Shown here: positions 11,576-23,455 of the stretch, one piece after another
Layout: every line of letters begins with the position of its first letter
Position numbering within the stretch: the first letter of the stretch is position 1
Notes under the pieces: generated by a model
What the model was told of the DNA's origin: nothing
The model's input: the letters and a program-made list of their open reading frames with translations, nothing else
The model's database searches: none
Source of the DNA: Ovis canadensis
Lineage: Eukaryota; Chordata; Mammalia; Artiodactyla; Bovidae
Length of the DNA: 64,000 nucleotides
Assembly: GCF_042477335.2 (NCBI RefSeq)
Contig: NC_091255.1
Coordinates: 17,090,501 to 17,154,500 of the forward strand
Direction: 5' to 3'
Position numbers and translations under genes: made by a program

Positions 11576-12829
11576 TGAGACGACTGCTAGCTCCCACTGG
11601 GCCACTTTCAGAACAGTTTGTGAGGAGGAGCTGAAGCTCTTCTCTAGTGCCGGCAACCAGACAGCCAACTCCTTGCGGGTTCCTGCAGCCCTCTTCACAA
11701 GGCATGGACTCCACCCGGTAGGGCTGTGGGGTGCCCCCAGAGTGCACCCCCTCTGACAGGGATCAACGCAGGGCAGCACCCAGCTGTGGGCAGATGTGGT
11801 TTGTATCTTGGCTCATTAATGAATGACCCACTTAAGGAGGCAGACATTCTTCAGTCACTTTAACAGGAAAATGAGGGGTTAGGCCAGATTCGAGCGACAT
11901 TCTAGCTCAAAAATTCCAGCTTGTTTTCCCCTCCCTGTGCTGAGCTGACACAGATCTCGAGGGGCCTCTACTTCATCTTCCTGTCTCCAGATGAAACCTC
12001 TTAAACCACAAAGACAAATGGAACTTGCTCCCATTACTAAAGACCTTCGGGGATGGCCATTCCCCTCTGCTCCTGAGTCACTTGTCCTCACATCCCGTCT
12101 GGAATGTTGTCCTCAGATCTTACTTAAGTCCTTTCTCTGCAGTTTACATTCATTCGCTGCTGGTCCTGCTTCTAAGTATGGAGAGACAGGAGTGAATCAC
12201 TGTGTGCTGAGCGATAACGCTGACAAGATTTTTATTTTTTCTTCAGCACGTTCGCTCCGGCAATAGAGGAGGTGACTATTAAAAACCACAAAGGTACCAA
12301 GGGAGCCAACTAAGGCAAGGGTGCTGTGGGATCCAGAAAACTCAACTCTACTGAGGAGTTCACAGAGTGGAACAGCGATACATACTCTGACCAGATCAAA
12401 AGGCTGGGGGCAACAGCCCCTTTAACCTTCACTCAGCTCAAGTGCCCTCTCCAGCAGGAAGCCCTCCCTGCCCAGTTCCTCCTCTGGCTGCCAAAGCATC
12501 TGTCTCTTCAGCACTCATTTCAGTGCAGCATTCGCCATGGCAACTGAAGTTCTAGGCTGACATATTTGTTCCCCCCACCTAGACTGCAGGCATCTCTAAG
12601 GCAGGGGCACGTCTCAGTGACCTCTGTGCTCAGGCTCAGGCTCCAGGAGGGAGTCTGGCCCTCAGCCAGTGGTTCTCAGTAAACGGTGCTAGGCTGAGCC
12701 CTCAGCACATCCCAGCGATGCCTGAGTGTTGCACTGTCAGCCTTCACTAGGAGCCCGTCACTCCTCCAGCCCCACCACCGCACCATCCCCGCCTCTCAGC
12801 CCTCAGCTCAGTAGGGGTCTCGCTCAGAC
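11576..12829. other. Unique sequence, no gene recognised
   Basis: No coding or repeat assignment could be supported. Confidence 0.5.
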
Positions 12830-13050
12830 TTTCTCTAAAATGTGAGCTCTGTAACCAAGCCTTTTGGGTTCAAATCCTGGCTCTGCTACTCTCCAACCAT
12901 GCAATCTTGGACGTGGTACTTAACCTCCATCTGTCTCCGTTTCTTCACTGAAACATAGATTTAACCTTTCATAGGATCTTGTGAGGATTAAATGAACTGA
13001 TGCATGAGAAGCACTTGGAAAAGGGTCTGACCCACAGTGAGTGTTGAGCG
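12830..13050 (+). repeat. MIR SINE, near full length
   Basis: Shows the MIR series in order: GGTTCAAATCCTGGCTCTGC, a GTGGTACTTAACCTC region, TCTCCGTTTCTTCACTGAAA, GGATCTTGTGAGGATTAAAT, and GCACTTGGAAAAGGGTCTGA. Confidence 0.88.
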
Positions 13051-14660
13051 AGGCTGGAATTATGGCTTCATAGAAACCCCGACCTGCCTCTACTCTGGGC
13101 TGTCATTGAGCCTACCCACCCCCACACTAGGCCCCCTTCCTTCAGAATCAATTGTTAACAGTAATCTAAAAAGCCAGCCAACCCTCTTTACTAATTATGA
13201 TCCTCACCCCCTCACCCCACCGTCACCAGTTTAGAAGGGAAATTTTCCAAAGAAAAGGGAGGAGAGTTAGTTCCACAGCAGGGTTATGAGTGCTGAGTCA
13301 TTCTGCCCCCAGTGATACTTCTCTGTCATCACCCTTGACACTTCAGGCTCATCTCCCCACTGTGTGTTCCCCTCTGCTCAAAATTTAAGCCTCACCCCAC
13401 TCCATCCCACATCTCCAAAAGCCAGCCTCAGCCTCTACAGTTTTTACCAAAGATCTTATTTAATCATAAGATGCCTCGGAACGTTAGCGCCCAAGTGCAG
13501 AAATAAGAAAGAAGAATGATAATAATAGTTTCCACTCTAAAAGAAGACTTGCTCTTTGTCTGGCATATTATCTCCTTTCACTTGTTTCCAAAGCTGAGAA
13601 ACTGAAGGACCTACAAAGTCATAGAGTAAGATGGAGAGCTGGGAGTGCAACGGGGAGAATGTATGTAACTTCAGATGCTACACGCTAAACCCCAAAGCCA
13701 TTCTAGAAATGGACACGGAGTGGCAGATGTCTCCTAGGGGTGGCAGTTAGAGGGATTTGGAGCCTTTTTATCCCACCAGTCACTCCTCAGTGCATTTCAC
13801 AGTTTATGAAAAGGGAGTTTGTGTGGACAGGCATTGTTACTGTATCTGTCATTTATGACCTGTTTTAAAGAAGAGAGCAATAGCTGGATTATTCGGAATC
13901 TATTACATTGTTAGACACATCAGAGAGGCCTACTGGGAGGCTGAAAGCAGAGGCCATCAGGGAACTGAGCGAGCCAGCACAACCAGCATGCTCGCCAACC
14001 CGTGGCGGCCGCGGTGGCGGCAGGCAGACTGGTCCTGGAACCTCTCGTCACCGCCGCAGGACCCTTACAGCCCGCCCACAAAATAACTGTCAAGTCCCAA
14101 GTTAGGGACCCCCCGCTCGACCAGAGCACCCCCAGGTCCATTAAGGTTCTCACTTCCTGAAAGCATAAAAGCCAAAACAAACAGAGGCTTCACCTCCTTC
14201 CAGGGCACCTTGCATAGTCGAAGCGGATTCTTGCTCCCAAGGCTCTAGAACACTCTGGCCTATCCTGCTCATTGCCAGATCAGGGGAAATCTATCAAGGC
14301 AAAGTACAGATAAGAAACCCTGAAGGAAGAAACAAGTCTAAGTGCTTCTATCTGCTCAACACTGTGTCTGTTAGTCAAAGAAAAACCTCCATGAACTACC
14401 ATTGTCTGGGTCCACTGGTACCTAAGAAAGGCTTCTCAATACCAAGCAGAGAAGCCACAGATGGCAGACCCTGCTAAAGGCTCTTCCAGATCCCCAACAA
14501 GGGTGATGCCACCAAGGCTTGGGCAGCAGCCCAGGACCCAGAGAGCTCTGGTTAAGAAAGAAAAGGCAGGCCTGGTCTCCTTGCGGACACACTGGGGATG
14601 GTGACAGCCATTCCTTCTGGCTTGCTCCCCCTTCCCTCGTCCATAAGCATCTAAGGAACC
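13051..14660. other. Unique sequence with a short GC-rich patch at about 13990-14075
   Basis: The patch contains CGTGGCGGCCGCGGTGGCGG and little else of note. No gene or strong splice site was recognised. Confidence 0.45.
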
Positions 14661-14767
14661 TGACGTGAGTTTGAGCAAACTCTGGGAGATAGCGAAGGAC
14701 AGGGAAGCCTGGCATGCTGCAGTCCATGGGGTCTCAGAGTTGGACCTGACTTAGTGACTGAACAACA
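14661..14767 (+). repeat. BovB 3' end fragment
   Basis: Contains GTGAGTTTGAGCAAACTCTG, GAAGCCTGGCATGCTGCAGT and CTGACTTAGTGACTGAACAA, the 3' terminal segment of BovB in plus orientation. Confidence 0.88.
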
Positions 14768-14839
14768 AGGAACCTACAGTACCTCAATCCTGGCCTTGAA
14801 CAACTCTGCACAAAGACCTCCTCAAAAGGAGGAGTGTCC

Positions 14840-14975
14840 TGGGCCTTCCCTGGCGGTCCAATGGTTAAGACACCATGGGGCGTGGGGTGGATCCTGGTCA
14901 GGGAACTAGGATCCCATGTGCTGAGCTACTCAACCAAAAAGTGAAAAAAAAAAAAAAGAAGAAGAAGAAGAAGTG
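14840..14975 (+). repeat. CHR-2-type tRNA SINE with A/GAA-rich tail
   Basis: Head GGGCCTTCCCTGGCGGTCCA and box-B-like GGTGGATCCTGGTCAGGGA, followed by an A-run and (GAA)n tail. Confidence 0.9.
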
Positions 14976-15107
14976 TCTTTCACACTTACACTCTCCACTG
15001 AAGCACATTCCACCACTTCAACCCTGCTCCCCCAAGAATGAGATGGGCCTCTTACAGCGTCTGACTCCTATTTTATTGGGACAGCATCCCTCACCCTAAT
15101 CCCTTTG

Positions 15108-15508
15108 TGCTGTGCTTAGTCGCTCAGTTGTGTCTGACTCTGTGATTGCATGGACTGTAGCCTGCCAGGCTTCTCCATCCAGGGGATTCTCCAAGCAAGA
15201 GTACTGGAGTGGGTTGCCATTTCCTCCTCCAAGGGATCTTCCCGACCCAGGGATCAAACCCAGATCTCCTGCATTGCAGGCAGACTCTTTACCATCTGAG
15301 CCACCAGGGAACTCAGAGTGAAAATTGCTCAGTTGTGTCCAACTTTTTGCAATCCCATGGACTATATAGTCCATGGAATTCTCCAGGCCAGAATCCTGGA
15401 GGGGGTTGCTGATCCCTTCTCTAAGGGATCTTCCCAGCCCAGGGATCGAACTCAGGTCTCCCACATTGCAGGCAGATTCTTTACCAGTTGAGCCACCAAG
15501 GAAGCCCC
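15108..15508 (-). repeat. Two Bov-tA SINEs head-to-tail
   Basis: The first element is about 15108-15312 (ending GAGCCACCAGGGAACTC). The second is about 15316-15508 (starting GTGAAAATTGCTCAGTTGTG, ending GAGCCACCAAGGAAGCCCC). Both are in minus orientation and almost adjoining. Confidence 0.92.
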
Positions 15509-16859
15509 TAATCCCTATATTTACCTCTAATTCAGCAGTTCTGTGGCGTTGGCCTAGTTAGCACCCAGAGCCTTCTCACCACAAAAGCAACAAAATCAGC
15601 CCCTGGAGAACGGCCACCCCACTGGCCCCCATTCTCTGGCTCACTGTCAGGAGTTGGGATCCAGTTCAGAGTTTCCAGGTCTCCATGGCCACAAGCCCAA
15701 AGTTGCATCAGAAGGTCATGAGAAAAGCCCTCTTGAGAGATCTGCTCTTCACACCCTGGAACTATTCACTGACTCAACACAAAAGAGGGAACTGTTCTGA
15801 ACCACCTAGGCTGAACCACAGATTTGAGATCTTAACAGGGGTCCCAGTTGCAAGGGGCACAGTGACCCTCTGACGCTGCATACAAAATGTGTCCCTGCAC
15901 ACCTGCCTGTGCCAGAGGGAGGGAGAGGGGAGTTAGAGCTTTCACCAGATACTCAGAGAGGCCCATGACCCCTACCTCTGGCCCCAATCTCCACCCCCCC
16001 ACCCCACCCCACCCCCACCCCCGCGTATTATCATCCCTGGGTCATGCGAGTTGCCCAAGGCCTTTCTCCTGTCTAAGGATGTGTCCAGGCCTGAGGCCCC
16101 ACTCCTGGTCCCTTGCCTCCTGCTCCTTCTAGCTGCAGAAGGTGGACTGGGGCAGGAGTGGGAGTGAGTTCAAAGCCAACCCTCCCACACACACCTTCCA
16201 GCTTCCTGGTGACCTGAGCCAGGTTTCTCTCTCCATCCCAGAGATGCTATCCTTCATGCCAACAGAGGTCCCAAAGACCTCATCAGCCAACAGCAGAGAG
16301 GGCCCCATTTCACACTTAATTCCTTGCCGCCAAATCTCATGGTGAGACGACTCCCTCTCAGAGAACTCCTGGCGTCCCTCACCTCCTTCAGGCACACCTG
16401 GCCAGCTCCACCCAGGCTGGCAAGGTGAGCATGCGTGGCAAGGAAAAGGAACGAGTGGCTCAGGCACCTCCCTGAGTCCTTTCTCCTGAACCGGGTGGCT
16501 CAGGGTTTTCAGGAAGCCCAGCCAACCGGAGGGCTTACTCCCGGTGCTCAGCAAGCCCCTGCCTGAGCGGTAGGAGGGGAGGGAGGTGGTCCTGTCTCCT
16601 AGGTCACCCCTAGGATAACTGAAAAATTCCCAGTCGTTCCGCCTCACCCTCCACTCTCACCGAAAGGAAGAAAATCTAAAAGCTTCCTCTGCTGACATCA
16701 GATTCCTCTCCAGGAATTTCCTTTCAGTGTAAATTTCTTGGAACGAAAACTTCTTTCAAGGGGAAAAGAAACGGACAAGCCCGTGCTAGGTGTAAAATGA
16801 ACAATGCATGCCGCAAACGGAGAGGAAAGGATGAATTAGCGCCAACACCACCCCCCTGG
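15509..16859. other. Unique sequence flanking the 17-kb CpG island
   Basis: Contains a C-rich simple repeat at about 15989-16022. No coding sequence recognised. Confidence 0.5.
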
Positions 16860-17514
16860 AGCTTAGAGCCCGGGGCACCGAGAGCCGGAGGGGCGGGGGC
16901 CGAGGGGCGGGGACGGCGCCCGGTGAACTTTCCCTGGCCGAGCCGCGGGAGATGCAGCTCCCGAGGGACCGGGTGGGACCAGAGAAAGCGAAGCCGACCC
17001 CGGCGGGGGCAGGAAGCGCACCTCCCCTTTTCCTAAAAGGAGCTCAGGCCCCGGCAGGCGCCCCCCGCCACCGCCCCGCCGCCCCCTGCCAGCCGTCGCC
17101 AAGCAGCTGGCTCCCCCCGGCCCGGGCCGAGCGGGGAGGGGCGCCCACACAAAAGGGGCAGCGACCGGGGAAGGGGCTCCGGGCGGCGCCAGCTCGCCGA
17201 GGCCTGGCCCGCCTTGCCCGCGCCGCCCGCCCGCCGGCGACCACCCGCCTCCCCGCGCGCTCCCCTCCCGGCCCCCCGGGTCCCCGCGCTCCCGGCGCGC
17301 CCGCGGCCCGGGAGGCGGTGGCGGCGGCCCGGAAAGGACGCGGAGCCGGACCCGCCGCGCGAGGCTGGGGCGGCGCGGGCTCCGGGCGGCCGCCCCGGGA
17401 ATCAAACTCGCGCCCGCCCGACCCTCGCGGCGGCGCCTCGGCGAGCGGGCCTGGAAGGTGGGGCCGATGCGCGCGCGGGCCGGGCGGCGCCGGCGGGGGC
17501 GAAGGGGGTCTTAC

Positions 17515-17820
17515 CGAGCAGCCGCGCGCGTCCGCTCCCCGCGGGCCGGAGGGGCCGGGGGCTGGGGGCGGGGCGCGGCCCCGCGGCGGCGGCGGCGGCG
17601 GCGGCGGCGGGCCCGGCGCGGCGGCGCGGCCGGGGCGCGGGAGGCGGGGAAAGCGAGGCGCGGCCGGCTTCCTAGCGGCGGGCGGCGCGAAATGCAGCTG
17701 TCCCTGCGCGGCCGCCGCGAGGCCACAAGTGGGGCCGCGCGGGGAGGAGCGGGCCTGCGGGCGGGGCGCGGGCCGGGCCGCGGCCCCCAGACCCTCTCCG
17801 CGGCCGGCCCCTCGGAGAAG
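17515..17820 (-). other. Putative non-coding first exon (possibly CUEDC1)
   Basis: On the minus strand CTCG|GTAAGA is a full-consensus donor, with the exon ending at 17515 and the intron starting at 17514. It lies in the middle of a CpG island. The 5' end is not determinable; 17820 is a guess based on the densest CpG. No coding sequence of CUEDC1 (a CUE-domain protein) is visible in the window, so this would be an untranslated exon with the gene continuing to the left. Identity rests on synteny and not on protein similarity. Confidence 0.5.
17584..17610 (+). repeat. (CGG)9 tract
   Basis: Nine uninterrupted CGG units in the CpG island, just upstream (minus-strand sense) of the putative donor. 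It may therefore lie in a 5' UTR as CCG repeats. Confidence 0.9.
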
Positions 17821-18190
17821 GGAGGGTAGCGGGGTCGGGGGCCTCCAGCGACGCCAATCGCAGGGGCTGGGGGTGGGGGGTTGGAGGGTGGGGGCCTGGA
17901 AAAGACGAGGCGGATCCCCGGGGACCGACCCCCGCGGCAGCCACGGGGACTCCCGGCTGGAGGGCCGGAGGACGCGATCGGGGAGCCTCGGTCCCCCGGG
18001 CCGCGCGGGGAGTCTTGCGCCTCCCTGCTCCAGGAGCGGCGCCGGGAGGGCGCACCCGGGAGAAGGTGGGGCGGGGGACCCGAGACCTCAGCTGGGGGTG
18101 GGGGGACCTAAAAGCAGGGCTGCCCAGAGGGTGTGGCCGCGCCTCTGGGGCCTGGGACAGCTGAAGTGGAGAGGAGGGCGGCCCCCGGGG

Positions 18191-19690
18191 TATTAGCATT
18201 CAGGAGAGGAAACAAAAGGTTGAGATCAGAGGAGATCAAGAAATCAAAGTTATTACCCATTCACACCATTGGATACCACTTGTCATCTCCCCATCTCCTC
18301 CCCAGCATACCAGGTCACCTCAGGGACGTCTGAACTTTTTGAAAAGATCTCCCGGGGAAGAACTTGTTTCATAAACGGGAAATCAGCTTTGGCTCTTCCT
18401 TTTCCACGTGTTTTAGTTTCACATCCTAATTGGGGGATGGGGGTAGGGCGGGTCAGGTGCCAAACATCCTGCTGCGAAGAGGCGCTACCTAAGGAAGGGA
18501 TCTGAAACCCATGAAGGGCAGTTCCAGTCCTGCCCCCGGGGCAGCTTGCCAAGGACCCGCACCCTCCTCCTGGACAACCTGCCTTAGAGACCCACTTGCC
18601 CATCTGGGTACAGATCTTAGAGAACAGCACCCCCACTCCCACCAACCAGGGCTTGCAGTCCCCTAGCCTGCTGAGACAAGGCTAGAGGACTCTGTGCTAG
18701 CTACAGAGACATCCGAAGGTAAAAACCACAAACCAGAGTGCACCAGACACCCATGTGTCTCCATCATTTGCTTGTCGAGGGTGTTTCTTCAGCAGGTTGG
18801 GAACCTGGGAAGGGGAGCAACCTCAGAACCTTCTGGGGAGGCCCGTTGTTGACTAGCCTGTCGAGTTGAGCTCCAGGGCCAGGTTCCCAGACTCCTCTGA
18901 GGACCTCCTCTCTCCCACCCACCTCTCCCCAGGCCCCTTCACGCCGTGGTATATTCAGTTTGGGGGGCCCTTCAAACTCCTAGAGGTGGTCCCTAGACCC
19001 CAGGTTAAAGATCCTTAATCTAGATGGACTGACCCATGCCTCCGTGATGACTCCTGTCTCCTTTCCCAAATCCTCTCCGCTAGATTATGTTACACTTGCC
19101 CAGGGTGCAGTTCATCTGCCACTTCTCTGCTTACTGGTGAGATCCTGCTGCAGTTCCTTTCCCTGTCACCTTGGCATTTTGGAGCTGGGAAAATGCATCT
19201 GCAAACTGGAAGTTTTGGCTGTTAGGCAAGTGCTCACGGAATCTTTTCATATATTATTCACATAGTCATCAGATGAAACTGATCACTGTGATGGTGGCTC
19301 CTCCTTGAAGAATGCTTCCTAGGCATTGGTAACATACGCTTCCTTTCCGGGCTCTCTTCCAGGAGGCTTTCTCTCAGACTGCTTCCCTGCCTCTCACCCG
19401 CACTGGGTAACCTCCCTTGCTCCCGCCACTGCCTGTGAGCTGAATGTTTCCCAGGATACCAGGCCAAACCACCCTCCTGGGCTCTAGCCCCACACACCCA
19501 GCTGCCTATGGAGGCTCCTCACCTGTGGGACCCTTGGACACCCCAAATGCAAGGAGGCAAGAGGCCCAGAGCATTTCCTTCCCTCCCTGTTCCATCTGGC
19601 TTCACAGCTGGAAACCTCAGTGCGCGGTGTCCTTGCCCTGTGATCTACTGGTTATCAAGTCCTGCTCCTTCCTCCTCACTCTCCTGAGCT
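18191..19690. other. Unique sequence upstream of the 17-kb CpG island
   Basis: No gene or clear repeat found. Conserved regulatory content is possible but not visible. Confidence 0.5.
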
Positions 19691-19895
19691 GTGCTGTGCT
19701 CTGTCGTTTCTGTTGTCCGACTTTGCGACGCTATGGACTGTAGCCCACCAGGCTCTGTCCATGGGATCCTCCAGGCAAGAATACTGGAGGGGGTTGCCAT
19801 GCCCTCCTCCAGGGGATCTTCCTGACCAAGGGATTGAACCTGAGTCTCCTGCATCGCATGCAGAGTCTTTAACGCTGAGCCCACAGGGAAGCCAC
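19691..19895 (-). repeat. Bov-tA SINE
   Basis: Minus orientation, from GCTGTGCTGTGCTCTGTCG to a diverged head ending CCCACAGGGAAGCC. Confidence 0.9.
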
Positions 19896-20704
19896 CGCCC
19901 TCTTCTACTCCCTTAGTTTCCCTGCTCGGCCCTGGTTCAGGCCCCCGCATCTCTGCGCATCACAGTGCAGGAGAGCTCCCTTGGCTTTCAAGCCCTTGCC
20001 CTGCTGCCTGCCTTAGGAGACCTACCGGTCCTTTCCTTCTCTCTCTCTTTACTTCATACCTACAAACGCTACAGAATGTGCCCTGGTAAGAAACCCTTAC
20101 CCCAACCTGCCCTTAGACCATTGCCCTATTTCTCTCTTGCCCATTTATCAGTTAACTTCCTCTGAGAAAAAACCAACCTTGCATCCCCTCTCTGCTTCCT
20201 CAGTCCCTTTACAACCCTCAGAATCCAGCTTAGTTCCCCATCATTCCAGAGTCACCTTTTTCCAGGAGGCACCAGCCAGCTTGCAGTCATTTCAACCCAT
20301 GGGCCTCCTCCCCACCCTTCTCTTGCCACCGAGGTGCTCTGACCACCTTCTTGAGGAAACTCTTACCCAAGGCCTCCGTGGTTTTTCTGCCAATTCATTC
20401 CTTCAGTTCTTCAGCTCTGCCTGCCCCAGGGACATTTCTAGGGCATGGTCCTCTCCACTTTTCCGTAAATCTCACCATGCTCTCATGGACACCAATCCCT
20501 GATCACCCCACCTGTTGCTGCATGACTCTGGGTTGCTTAACTCCCTCTGTGCCTCGGTCTCCTGATGGGTATTTGGGGCTTACAACAGTGCCTACCTCAA
20601 AAGACTGTGGGGAAGATAATACAAATTCACACACGTGACGTGCCCAGAACATTGCCTGACACCTTAAATGTTCAACGAGCGCTGGTGTCAGTACCCATAA
20701 AGAG
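19896..20704. other. Unique sequence with a MIR at about 20510-20680
   Basis: The MIR is recognised by CTGCATGACTCTGGGTTGCTT, a GTGCCTCGGTCTCCTGATGG segment and ACAACAGTGCCTACCTC. The rest holds no supported feature. Confidence 0.6.
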
Positions 20705-20875
20705 TGTGTTGGATTTTGCTGGCAGTCCAGTGGTTAAAACTCCGAGCTTCCACTGCAAGGGGGGCAGATTCCATCCCTGGTCAGGAAACTAAGATCCCAC
20801 CAGCCCTGTGGCACGGCCCCAAAAATAAATCTAAAAATTTTTAAATTAAATATAATGTTAGGGAAAAAAAAGAGT
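20705..20875 (+). repeat. CHR-2-type tRNA SINE
   Basis: Contains GTCCAGTGGTTAAAACTCCG, a box-B-like CCATCCCTGGTCAGG, GATCCCACCAGCCCTGTGGC, and an AAAATAAAT tail. Confidence 0.9.
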
Positions 20876-21455
20876 GTGTTGAATGTCCGTTCCTGGGCCT
20901 GCTGCCTCTTGTGAACTCCTGGTTGGACAGCCTGCCCCACAGCCACCTCCCCTTCAGCATGGCAGCTCTGGGATCCTTCATCTCTGCCTCTCATGTGGCA
21001 GAGTCTCTGCCCAGAAGAGCGCACCTCCCATTCATCCCAGTTACCACTTCACCCACCACCTTCCTGCTCCCCCACCTGCACACCCCCAGGTGCCTCTGGC
21101 ACTTCCCTTGAACCCTCTTGCCCTGCATAACAGTTTGCCCCCACGGACTCCTGTCCCGCCTGCCGGCCTCTATAGAGCGTATGGTATTGTGGCTGAGCTC
21201 AACGAATGAGCTCCTGGGAGGTCAGTCGTGTCTTCTGTCTCAGAGCCCACACCTTCCAGCCCAAGGCCTGGCTGCTCCCATGAGTGTGTAAATATTTGCC
21301 AAAGGACTGACTTGCGACGGGTCGTGAGACCTGCCTGGTATGCCCTTAATAAAACCAGGTCTTCTCTTCGCTGGTAAATGTTTGTAAGGTCCCAGGAGCC
21401 CTGCCTTCCTGTACGGAGATTGTCAGCTTCTCCTCTACAAGGTGATGGGGTGGAG
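20876..21455. other. Unique sequence, no gene recognised
   Basis: Open frames on the plus strand are Pro/Leu-rich and match nothing I know. Confidence 0.5.
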
Positions 21456-21672
21456 ATTTTTCTTGTTTAGTCCCTCAGCGATGTCCAACTCTTTTGTGAC
21501 CCCATAGACTTCAGCCTGCCAGGCTCCTCTGTCCATGGGATTCTCCAGGCAAGGATACTGGAGTCGGTTGCCATGTCCTTCTCCAGGGGATCTTCCTGAC
21601 TCGGGGATCAAATCCCCACTCCCTGCACTGGCACGACAGGCTCTTTACCATTCAGCCACCCGGGAAGCCCCA
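21456..21672 (-). repeat. Bov-tA SINE
   Basis: Starts TTGTTTAGTCCCTCAGCGAT and ends CAGCCACCCGGGAAGCCCC, in minus orientation. Confidence 0.92.
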
Positions 21673-21689
21673 GGTGTGGAGATTAGGTG

Positions 21690-21890
21690 TAGATAAATGG
21701 AATTCTGTGCAACCATTAAAATGATTTTTAAAGACTATTAGATGTGGGGTTGGGAGGTGGGAGAGAGGTTCAAGAGGGAGGGGACCTACGCACACCTAGG
21801 TTGCTTCATGTTGATGCACGGCAGAAACCAACACAATATTGTAAAGCGATTATCCTCTGATTAAACTTTTTTTTAAAGGAGAATAAAAGA
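21690..21890 (+). repeat. L1 3' end fragment
   Basis: Contains TGGAATTCTGTGCAACCATT, then the ruminant L1 3' terminus: TTGCTTCATGTTGATG and TGTAAAGCGATTATCCTCTG, followed by a T/A tail. Confidence 0.8.
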
Positions 21891-21959
21891 ATATTACATG
21901 TCTAGGAAACTATTCAAAATATTTTATGGGAAAGGTAGGCTACAAAACAGTATATTTGG

Positions 21960-22072
21960 AATCTGAGGCAGTTCAGTGGTTAAGATGCCATGCTTCCACT
22001 GCTGGGGGTACAGGTTCAATCCCTGGTCAGGGAAGTTCCACATGCCTTGCGGTGCAGCCAAAAAAAAGGAAA
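21960..22072 (+). repeat. CHR-2-type tRNA SINE
   Basis: GGCAGTTCAGTGGTTAAGAT head, GGTTCAATCCCTGGTCAGGG box B and GCCTTGCGGTGCAGCC before an A-rich tail. Confidence 0.9.
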
Positions 22073-22119
22073 AAACAGTATATGCAATATGAGGCTATTT
22101 GGTTTATTTAGTTATAGGT

Positions 22120-23182
22120 CTAACTATTTGACTGTGTGGATCACAATAAACTGTGGAAAATTCTGAAAGAGATGGTAATACCAGACCACCTGACCTGCCT
22201 CTTGAGAAACCTATATGCAGGTCAGGAAGCAACAGTTAGAACTGGACGTGGAACAACAGACTGGTTCCAAATAGGAAAAGGAGTACATCAAGGCTGTATA
22301 TTGTGACCCTGCTTATGTAACTTCTGTGCAGAGTACATCATGAGAAACGCTGGGCTGGAAGAAACACAAGCTGGAATCAGATTGCCAGGAGAAATATCAG
22401 TAACCTCCGATATGCAGATGATACCATCCTTATGGCAGAAAGGGAAGAGGAACTAAAAAGCCTCTTGATGAAAGTGAGAGAGGAGAGTGAAAAAGTTGGC
22501 TTAAAGCTCAACATTCAGAAAACGAAGATCATGGCATCTGGTCCCATCACTTCATGGCAAATAGATGGGGAAACAGTGGAAACAGTGTCAGACTTTATTT
22601 TTTTGGGCTCCAAAATCACTGCAGATGGTGACTGAAGCCATGAAATTAAAAGACACTTACTCCTTGGAAGGAAAGTTATGACCAACCTATATAGCATATT
22701 GAAAAACAGAGACATTACTTGCCAACAAAGGTCCATCTAGTCAAGACAATGGTTTTTCCAGTGGTGATGTATGGATGTGAGAGTTGGACTGTGAAGACTG
22801 CTGAGTGCCGAAGAATTGATGCTTTTGAACTGCGGTGTTGGAGAAGACTCTTGAGAGTCCCTTGGACTGCAAGGAGATCCAACCAGTCCATTCTGAAGGA
22901 GATCAGTCCTGGGTGTTTTTTGGAAGGACTGATGCTAAAGCTAAAACTCCAATACTTTGGCCACCTCATGAGACGAGTTGACTCATTGGAAAAGACCCTG
23001 ATGCTGGGAGGGATTGGGGGCAGGAGGTGAAGGAGACGACAGAGGATGAGATGGCTGGATGGAATCACCGACTCGATGCACATGAGTTTGAGTGAACTCC
23101 GGGAGTTGGTGATGGACAGGGAGGCCTGGCGTGCTGCGATTAATGGAATCGGACACAACTGAGCGACTGAACTGAACTGATA
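22120..23182 (+). mobile_element. BovB (RTE) LINE fragment, plus strand, decayed
   Basis: A 5'-truncated copy covering the second half of the reverse transcriptase ORF and the 3' end. Pieces of the protein are open at 22432-22635 and 22719-23030, separated by a premature TGA at 22633-22635 and a frameshift near 22720. The ADD of the catalytic YADD box is encoded just before 22432. It ends with the typical CGACTGAACTGAACTGA terminus. This copy is non-functional. Confidence 0.95.
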
Positions 23183-23334
23183 TGACAACATGTTAACCAA
23201 TTATTGGATGAGGGTTTATAGATAACTTTTACTGCATTATGAATATTTTCCCGGATTTTCCAAACTTCCTACCTTGAACATACATTCCTTTATAATCATA
23301 TATATATGTAGCCTTCTAGATCATTATGTGTGGG

Positions 23335-23455
23335 GATTTCCCTGGTGATCCAGTGGTTAAGACTCTGTGCTTCCATTCCTGGGGGCATGGGTTTGATCCC
23401 TGGTGGACTGTAGCCAGGGAACTTCAATCCTACATGCCAAGAGGTGCAGACCCTC
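23335..23455 (+). repeat. CHR-2-type tRNA SINE
   Basis: GGGATTTCCCTGGTGATCCA head and GGGTTTGATCCCTGGTGGAC box B. Confidence 0.9.

Larger units (their letters stand above)
16860..18190. promoter_or_regulatory. CpG island, probable promoter of a minus-strand gene
   Basis: About 1.3 kb of very high G+C and CpG with GC boxes and a (CGG)9 tract. Long open frames occur on both strands, but they result from base composition and match no family I know. A consensus splice donor on the minus strand lies inside it. From memory, the human neighbour of VEZF1 on this side is CUEDC1, in the same orientation, with its promoter a comparable distance away. Confidence 0.8.

Noticed and set aside
1-17514. Coding exons of CUEDC1
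   Set aside because: No open frame resembles the CUE domain or other parts of the protein as I remember it. Only a non-coding first exon is plausible in this window.
16952-18196. Long plus-strand open frame (414 codons) across the 17-kb CpG island, with overlapping minus frames
   Set aside because: Same compositional artefact: low-complexity Gly/Arg/Pro/Ala and no recognisable family. Several frames are open at once.
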